A stretch of DNA of 64,000 bases, from the NCBI RefSeq assembly GCF_002257665.1, contig NZ_MQWB01000001.1, positions 2,438,843-2,502,842 of the forward strand, written 5' to 3'. The first letter of the stretch is position 1. Every line of letters begins with the position of its first letter. The notes beneath the pieces were generated by a model, which saw only the letters and a list, made by a program, of their open reading frames with translations, was not told the origin of the DNA and did not search any database. This stretch comes from Rubricoccus marinus (GTDB lineage Bacteria > Bacteroidota > Rhodothermia > Rhodothermales > Rubricoccaceae). This document shows positions 59,125 to 64,000 of this stretch, piece after piece. A program made the translations under genes and the position numbers.

Positions 59125-61034
59125 GGCGTCGCCAGAGGCTCCAGGGTGGAGCCGTCACCGGAGGCGGGCCCCGCCTCGGACCGGCCGCTGCCCTCGGGCG
59201 CCGCGCTTTCAGGCTTGTACGACGGCACGACGTACTGGAACGCGTCGCGCACCGCCTGATCGCTCCCCGTCTGGGCCGCTTCGAGGAGGGCTTCCAGTTT
59301 GGCCGGGAAGCTCGCATCTGGCGCGCCCTTCCGAGCAACGAAGATCTTCTCGTGCGGCGAGGCTTCGATGCCTTCCTCTGCTAGCAACAGCTCCTCGAAA
59401 AGCTTTTCGCCAGGCCGGGCGCCAGAGAACACGATCTCGATGTCTACCCCGGGCTCCAAGCCCGAAAGCAAGATGAGGTCGCTCGCGAGGTCCGCGATCT
59501 TGACCGGGTCGCCCATATCGAGCACGTAGACGCGGTTCTTGTCGTCCAGCGCGCCCGCCTGCAGCACGAGCTGCGCGGCCTCGGGGATGGTCATGAAGTA
59601 GCGCACCATGTCCGGGTGCGTGACCGTGATTGGCCCGCCGCGCTTGATCTGATCGCGGAACAGAGGCACCACGCTGCCGCGGCTGCCCAGCACGTTGCCG
59701 AACCGGACGGACGCCATGAGGCACTCGCTTCGGCTCGCGACGTCGGCGACGACCTTTTCCGCCACGCGCTTGGATGCGCCCATGACATTGGTGGGGTTCA
59801 CCGCCTTGTCCGTCGAGATGTTGACGAGACGTTCCACGCCGTGCTCGGAGCACAGCTCGGCGACGTTGCGCGTGCCCATCACGTTGTTCCACACGGCCTG
59901 CTCGGGGTTGGCCTCCATCAGCGGGACGTGCTTATGCGCGGCCGCGTGGAAGACGACTTCAGGCTTGAAGCGCTCGAACACGGAGTGGAGCGAGTGCCGA
60001 TCTCGCACGTCGCAGATAACCGCTTCGCGCTCGATGTGACCCCAGCGCTGCGCCATCTCACGGTTGATGAGATACACGCTGTTCTCACCGCGCCCGAGCA
60101 GCGTGATCTGCGCCGGCCCGAACTGCGCCACTTGGCGCACGATCTCGGACCCGATAGAGCCGCCGGCACCCGTCACCATCACGCGCTTCCCCTTCAGGTA
60201 AGCCCTGATCGGCTCAGGCTCCAGTCGCACGGGTTCGCGCCGGAGCAGGTCTTCCACGTCGATGTCGCGGAACTGCAAGATCTCGACCTCGCCAGAGGCC
60301 AGGTCCGTAAGCGTGGGGACCGCCCGGCTGGGGACGCCGGCGCGCTGGCTGGCTTCCACGATGCCGCGGATGACATCGCCCTTTGCAGACGGCATCGCGA
60401 TCAGCACTTCGTCGACCTCCTGTTCGCGTACGGTCTCCTCCAGCAAGCTCAGCGCTCCGAAGACAGGCAGGCCGAGGTGCGGCTGCTTTGTTTTCCAATC
60501 CTTGTCGTCCAAGAATCCGACAGGTGTGAGCGCCGCTTCGGGGTGCCGGAGCATCTCGCGTGCGAGCATCACACCCGCCTCGCCCGCGCCTACGATCAGC
60601 ACTCGTTTCCCGGCCTCTTGCGGGCGCCTCTGGCGCTCGTTGCGCAAGCGGCTGACCATGCGCAGCCCGCTAAGTGCGAGGACGGCAAGGAGCCCCTCGA
60701 TGATGGGCACACTGCGCGGGACGGGCGCCACGCCGCGATCCACGGAGAACCCGAAGGCGATCAAAACGCCGACGGTCAACACCACCGTTACAACTCCGAC
60801 GACGATGAGGAGGCGCCGGAGGTCGCGGACGCTAACCCACCGCCAGGGGCGCAGGTACATCCGCGCGCCGTACAGCGCGACCACTTTTACGACGAGCGCG
60901 ACCGATCCGTACGCCAGAAGCTGGTTCACGAAGCCGTCCGCATTGCCTTCCAAGCGGAGCAGGAACGCCAGAGGCGTCAGAGCCGCCCAAACGAGGACGT
61001 CGGCCAGAAACTTGACGGCGGAGACGTTGCGCAT
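59121..61034 (-). CDS. PglF/CapD-like UDP-sugar 4,6-dehydratase (membrane-anchored)
   Basis: A 637-aa enzyme that converts UDP-GlcNAc to a 4-keto-6-deoxy sugar, the first step to bacillosamine. Four N-terminal helices (about 8-125) are followed by a Rossmann-like regulatory domain with VLIVGAGEAGVMLA (144-157). The catalytic SDR domain has the NAD motif TGAGGSIGSE (288-297). It also has the STDKAVNPTNVMGASK motif at about 412-427, with Met replacing the usual catalytic Tyr as in this subfamily. Homologues are PglF, WbpM and CapD. It lies 133 bp after the aminotransferase gene, with a hairpin (61112-61151) in the gap, and overlaps the acyltransferase start. Confidence 0.93.
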   Translation of the reverse strand: MRNVSAVKFLADVLVWAALTPLAFLLRLEGNADGFVNQLLAYGSVALVVKVVALYGARMYLRPWRWVSVRDLRRLLIVVGVVTVVLTVGVLIAFGFSVDRGVAPVPRSVPIIEGLLAVLALSGLRMVSRLRNERQRRPQEAGKRVLIVGAGEAGVMLAREMLRHPEAALTPVGFLDDKDWKTKQPHLGLPVFGALSLLEETVREQEVDEVLIAMPSAKGDVIRGIVEASQRAGVPSRAVPTLTDLASGEVEILQFRDIDVEDLLRREPVRLEPEPIRAYLKGKRVMVTGAGGSIGSEIVRQVAQFGPAQITLLGRGENSVYLINREMAQRWGHIEREAVICDVRDRHSLHSVFERFKPEVVFHAAAHKHVPLMEANPEQAVWNNVMGTRNVAELCSEHGVERLVNISTDKAVNPTNVMGASKRVAEKVVADVASRSECLMASVRFGNVLGSRGSVVPLFRDQIKRGGPITVTHPDMVRYFMTIPEAAQLVLQAGALDDKNRVYVLDMGDPVKIADLASDLILLSGLEPGVDIEIVFSGARPGEKLFEELLLAEEGIEASPHEKIFVARKGAPDASFPAKLEALLEAAQTGSDQAVRDAFQYVVPSYKPESAAPEGSGRSEAGPASGDGSTLEPLATP

Positions 61035-61111
61035 GCGGAGGAGTGGACTCGGGCCCGGGGGGTCAGGAACGGGTCGGTGTAAGGCGCGCCGGTGCGGTCG
61101 GCGGAAAGCAG

Positions 61112-61151
61112 CGGGGAGGCCCGCACAGGGTAATACGGGCCTAGCTCCCCG
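61112..61151 (-). other. Stem-loop between the aminotransferase and CapD-like genes
   Basis: CGGGGAGGCCCG (61112-61123) can pair with CGGGC (61136-61140) and CTCCCCG (61145-61151), leaving a four-base bulge. It lies inside the polysaccharide operon and may reduce downstream expression or mark an mRNA end. Confidence 0.4.
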
Positions 61152-61167
61152 CGCAGGTCAGAGTCCG

Positions 61168-62310
61168 TTACGCGATGGCGTGGTGCGTGCTCGCGACGGT
61201 GTCCACGACGCGCGCGATGTCGGCCGGCGACATCGAGGAACCAGACGGGAGGCAGAGGCCTCTGGCGAAGAGATCGGAAGAGACGTCTCCACCGATGAAC
61301 TCGTAGTCCTTGTAGATCGGCTGGAGGTGCATCGGCTTCCACACGGGCCGCGCCTCGGCGTTGACGGCTTCGAGGGCGAGGCGCACCTCCTCTGGCGTGG
61401 CGCCAAAGGCGTCAGGCTGGAGCGTCAGGCACGTCAACCACCGGGTGTTGCGTCCCCAGGGCGCTTCGGGCATGAACTCCACGCCGGGGAGATCGCCGAG
61501 GGCGTCCACGTATGCGTCGAAAACGGCGCGGCGGGCGTCCACGCGCTCGTCCAGCACGCGGAGCTGTCCCCGGCCGACGCCCGCGAGGAGGTTACTGAGC
61601 CGGTAGTTGAAGCCGATCTCGGAGTGCTCGTAATGCGGGGCCTGATCGCGCGCCTGCGTCGCCATCTTTTTGACGTGCTGGGCTGTCTCGGAGCGGTCCG
61701 TGACCAGCATCCCGCCGCCAGAGGTGGTGATGATCTTATTGCCGTTGAACGAGAAAATCCCCGCGCGGCCGAAGATGCCGGGCGACTTCCCTTTATAAGT
61801 CGCGCCCAGCGCCTCGGCGGCGTCCTCGATGATCGTGACGCCGTACTGCTCGCAGAGCGAGACGATCGGGTCCATGTCTACGGTCTGACCGTAGAGGTGG
61901 ACGGGCACGAAGGCTTTGAACTGATTCCCGCCAGAGGCGCGCGCGCGGAAGGCGTCCTCCACGAGGTTGGGGTCCACGTTCCACGACTCGCGCTCGCTGT
62001 CCACGAAGACGGGCGTGCCGCCCTCGTAGAGGATCGGGTTGACGCTGGCGCAGAACGTGAGGTCGCTCACGAGGACCTTATCGCCTGGTCCGATGCCGTG
62101 ATCGCGCAGGGCGAGGTGCAACGCGGCCGTGCCGGAGGAAAGCGCGACGGCGTGCTTCGCGCCCACGTATTCCGCGAACTCCGCCTCGAAGGCGTCGACG
62201 TGCGGGCCGACTGGCGCGACCCAGTTGGTGTCGAACGCTTCGGTGACGAAGGCGGCCTCGTCGGTCCCCATGTGGGGCGGCGAGAGGAAGATGCGCGGCA
62301 GATCGATCAT
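61168..62310 (-). CDS. DegT/DnrJ/EryC1-type PLP aminotransferase (PglE-like)
   Basis: A 380-aa PLP enzyme, sugar aminotransferase fold, that would aminate the 4-keto group of the UDP-sugar made by the CapD-like protein. Seen are IFLSPPHMGTDEAAFVTEAFD (split) at the N-terminus, the substrate motif SSGTAALHLAL, the PLP-phosphate region IIEDAAEALGA and the Schiff-base lysine in FSFNGNKIITTSGGGML. PglE of Campylobacter is the closest known role; other DegT members make amino sugars for lipopolysaccharide. The start at 62310 gives MIDLPRIFLSPP. It begins 20 bp after the acetyltransferase gene. Confidence 0.92.
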   Translation of the reverse strand: MIDLPRIFLSPPHMGTDEAAFVTEAFDTNWVAPVGPHVDAFEAEFAEYVGAKHAVALSSGTAALHLALRDHGIGPGDKVLVSDLTFCASVNPILYEGGTPVFVDSERESWNVDPNLVEDAFRARASGGNQFKAFVPVHLYGQTVDMDPIVSLCEQYGVTIIEDAAEALGATYKGKSPGIFGRAGIFSFNGNKIITTSGGGMLVTDRSETAQHVKKMATQARDQAPHYEHSEIGFNYRLSNLLAGVGRGQLRVLDERVDARRAVFDAYVDALGDLPGVEFMPEAPWGRNTRWLTCLTLQPDAFGATPEEVRLALEAVNAEARPVWKPMHLQPIYKDYEFIGGDVSSDLFARGLCLPSGSSMSPADIARVVDTVASTHHAIA

Positions 62311-62330
62311 ATCTAGGAGGTAACGGCGCT

Positions 62331-62936
62331 CTAAGGTCGCGCCAGAGGCCGTGCGGGAATGCCTACGGCTGTTACGTTCGCGGGAAGATCGCGCACGACG
62401 ACTCCGCCGGCGCCGACGACCGTCCACGCGCCCACGGTGGCGCCCGGGAGCGCCGCGCCGCCGACGCCGAGGAAGACGCCCTCCCCCAGCGTGACGCCGC
62501 CCGAGAGGTTGCACCCCGGCGCGACGTGCACGAAGTCGCCGATGTCGCCGTCATGGTCGACTGTCGCGGAGGTGTTGATAATGGCGTGCCGACCGACGAC
62601 TGTGTCGGGCTGAAGCACGGCGCCGGCGAACACGACCGTCCCGGGACCGAGAGCGACGCTCTCGTGCACTACGGCCGCGGGGTGCACGACTGTAGCCCAC
62701 GCTACGCTTGGGTACTCTCCGGCAATCCTCTGGCGGACGCGGTTGCTCCCGATCGCGATTACGGCTTGACCGGCGTGGGAAGAAAGCACCTCCGTGCGCC
62801 CTACCACCGGAACGCCGAGGACAGGCGAGGCCTCTGGCGCATCGTCAAGCATGCCTGCAATCTCAGCGCCAGAGGCCCGTAGCGTGGCGATGACCACTTT
62901 GGCGTGGCCGCCCGCGCCAACGACGAGGACGCTCAC
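62331..62936 (-). CDS. PglD/NeuD-like sugar acetyltransferase
   Basis: A 201-aa acetyltransferase with an N-terminal nucleotide-sugar-binding Rossmann part (MSVLVVGAGGHAKVVIATL, residues 1-75) and a left-handed beta-helix of hexapeptide repeats (about 85-195, for example GPGTVVFAGAVLQPDTVVGRH, split, ending VGIPARPLARP). It would acetylate the amino group of the UDP-4-amino sugar to complete UDP-diNAc-bacillosamine. Catalytic His and the acetyl-CoA-binding repeats are present. It overlaps the sugar transferase stop by four bases (ATGA), so it is coupled to it. Confidence 0.93.
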   Translation of the reverse strand: MSVLVVGAGGHAKVVIATLRASGAEIAGMLDDAPEASPVLGVPVVGRTEVLSSHAGQAVIAIGSNRVRQRIAGEYPSVAWATVVHPAAVVHESVALGPGTVVFAGAVLQPDTVVGRHAIINTSATVDHDGDIGDFVHVAPGCNLSGGVTLGEGVFLGVGGAALPGATVGAWTVVGAGGVVVRDLPANVTAVGIPARPLARP

Positions 62937-63610
62937 CGCTTCGCCGCCAGAGGCGACGGCGCGAGGGCAAGCCCGTTGGTCTCTGGCGCGGAGTGCGCCG
63001 AGCCCAGGAACTCGGGCATGGTGACGTGCTCGTCGGCCGAGACATCGGCACGTCGGACGACCTGCAGAACGGTTTGGAGCAAGATCTTGAGGTCAAGCGC
63101 GAGCGAGACGTTTTCGACGTACTCCACGTCGAGCGCGAACTTCTCCTCCCATGAGATCGCGTTGCGCCCGCCGATCTGCGCGAGGCCGGTCACGCCGGGG
63201 CGTACGTCGTGGCGACGGAGTTGCTCAGGGCTGTAGCGATCCATGTACCGCATGAGAAGCGGACGCGGCCCCACCAGACTCATCTCGCCGCGGACCACGT
63301 TCCACAGTTCGGGCAACTCGTCCAAGCTCGTACTGCGGAGGAACTGGCCGAACGGCGTAAGACGGTCCGCGTCGGGCAGGAGCGTTCCGTCAGGGCCTCT
63401 AGCGTCGGTCATCGTGCGAAACTTGACCATCTCGAACGGTTTGCCGTGGAGCCCAGGTCGCTGTTGCCGGAAGAGGACCGGCGAGCCCAGCTTCTGCCGG
63501 ACCAGGACGCCCACCCCGGCGAGGACCGGGCTCAGGACCACGAGCCCGAGGCCGGCGGCGGTGCGGTCCAGCATGGACTTCCCGAAACGGGCGTAGATGG
63601 AGCGGCGCAT
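62933..63610 (-). CDS. Phosphoglycosyl transferase (PglC-like sugar transferase)
   Basis: Transfers the first sugar phosphate to undecaprenyl phosphate, starting glycan assembly on the cytoplasmic side of the membrane; 225 aa. A short reentrant N-terminal helix (LDRTAAGLGLVVLSPVLAGVGVLV, split) is typical of the monotopic PglC/WcaJ-core class. The catalytic motifs are FRQQRPG, KFRTMT, SLDELPELWNVVRGEMSLVGPRPL (split) with the catalytic DE pair, and RPGVTGLAQ. The Ser/Ala-rich C-terminal tail is motif-coded. It directly precedes the acetyltransferase; the glycosyltransferase at 63686 is 75 bp upstream on the same strand. Confidence 0.94.
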   Translation of the reverse strand: MRRSIYARFGKSMLDRTAAGLGLVVLSPVLAGVGVLVRQKLGSPVLFRQQRPGLHGKPFEMVKFRTMTDARGPDGTLLPDADRLTPFGQFLRSTSLDELPELWNVVRGEMSLVGPRPLLMRYMDRYSPEQLRRHDVRPGVTGLAQIGGRNAISWEEKFALDVEYVENVSLALDLKILLQTVLQVVRRADVSADEHVTMPEFLGSAHSAPETNGLALAPSPLAAKR

Positions 63611-63685
63611 GAGTCGGTGAGGTGCGAGGAATGGCAGAGTACGCCAGAGGCCCGGGCGCTCACGCGGAACTCCAGACCCATTCGG

Positions 63686-64000
63686 TCAGGGCGTCGGCCG
63701 CCCCGTCTTAGCTAGGAGGCGTTCGTACTCCGCAAACAAGGACGCCCAGACGGCTTCGTGGGTGAAATGAGCGCGGACCCGCGCGCGACCAGCCCCCCCT
63801 TGCCTCTGTCGTAGGCCTGGATCGTTCACGTAGCGCGCGAGCGCATCCGCCAGAGGCTCGGTCTCCCCTACGGGCACGAGCGCACCAGTCTCGCCGTCCA
63901 CGACGGCGTCCACGGTCCCCGTGGCGCGTGCGCCCACAACGGGGAGACCTGCCGCTGCGGCTTCGATGGGCACATTGGGAAAGCCCTCTCGATACGACGG
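63686..64000 (-). CDS. Glycosyltransferase family 4 protein, C-terminal part
   Basis: Runs off the right edge of the window; 104 aa of the C-terminus are visible. It begins PSYREGFPNVPIEAAAAGLP, the nucleotide-sugar-binding EX7E motif of GT4 enzymes with the GxPVVGARATG motif after it. The frame is open at the edge. It should add a sugar to the lipid-linked glycan of the downstream PglC-like operon. The edge codon is part of this gene, not a start. Confidence 0.88.
   Translation of the reverse strand, partial: PSYREGFPNVPIEAAAAGLPVVGARATGTVDAVVDGETGALVPVGETEPLADALARYVNDPGLRQRQGGAGRARVRAHFTHEAVWASLFAEYERLLAKTGRPTP

Overview
The window is a 64-kb piece of a very GC-rich bacterial chromosome, densely packed with genes on both strands. 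Several traits point to the Bacteroidota/Rhodothermota side of the tree, probably a Rubricoccaceae-like marine bacterium (inference, no search was run): a type IX secretion C-terminal sorting domain, a GLPGLI protein next to a TonB-receptor-like barrel, parB followed by a DUF5683 gene, a type III glutamine synthetase, a serine-palmitoyltransferase-like enzyme, and -7 promoter boxes of the TAnnTTyG type. There is no phage, insertion sequence, CRISPR array or rRNA operon. One tRNA gene is present.

Layout. 1-5 kb: parB, DUF5683, an alpha-oxoamine synthase, a type II NADH dehydrogenase and two tiny unknown genes. 5-9 kb: glutamine synthetase III with an Lrp/AsnC regulator, then tRNA-Ile(CAU). 8.6-16.5 kb: a secreted PHP phosphoesterase, recG, a trifunctional aromatic-pathway enzyme behind an apparent leader-peptide attenuator, and a T9SS cargo protein. 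16.7-28 kb: the GLPGLI/TonB pair, a receiver-thioredoxin-reductase-like fusion, a lytic transglycosylase, DUF3072, purU, a cyclic-nucleotide-domain histidine kinase and DUF2461. 28-36 kb: umuC with a degenerate umuD, lipoproteins, bioY, a CHY zinc finger, an AlbA_2 protein, gpsA, purM and an enoyl-CoA hydratase. 36-45 kb: lipoproteins, a lone HsdR_N-type nuclease beside an unknown gene, polA, a HAD phosphatase and a TrmH-type methyltransferase. 45-55 kb: glutamate dehydrogenase, an Ig-like lipoprotein, yqgE, a secreted Hcp-like protein, phnA, DUF2164, mnmA, ridA, apt and a CPBP-family membrane protein with altered active site. 55-64 kb: a Wzi-like protein and a surface-polysaccharide operon resembling the bacillosamine pathway (PglC, PglD, PglE and PglF homologues, an acyltransferase, and the end of a glycosyltransferase).

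The dominant unexplained signal is a 10-mer, GCCTCTGGCG / CGCCAGAGGC, present about four times per kb on both strands, in and between genes. Inverted pairs of it form perfect 18-bp palindromes, which sit preferentially between the 3' ends of convergent genes. It behaves like a DNA uptake sequence or another genome-wide address tag, at a far higher density than the classical ones. Inside genes it brings otherwise rare codons and the recurring tripeptides ASG, PEA, PLA, ARG, LWR and RQR.
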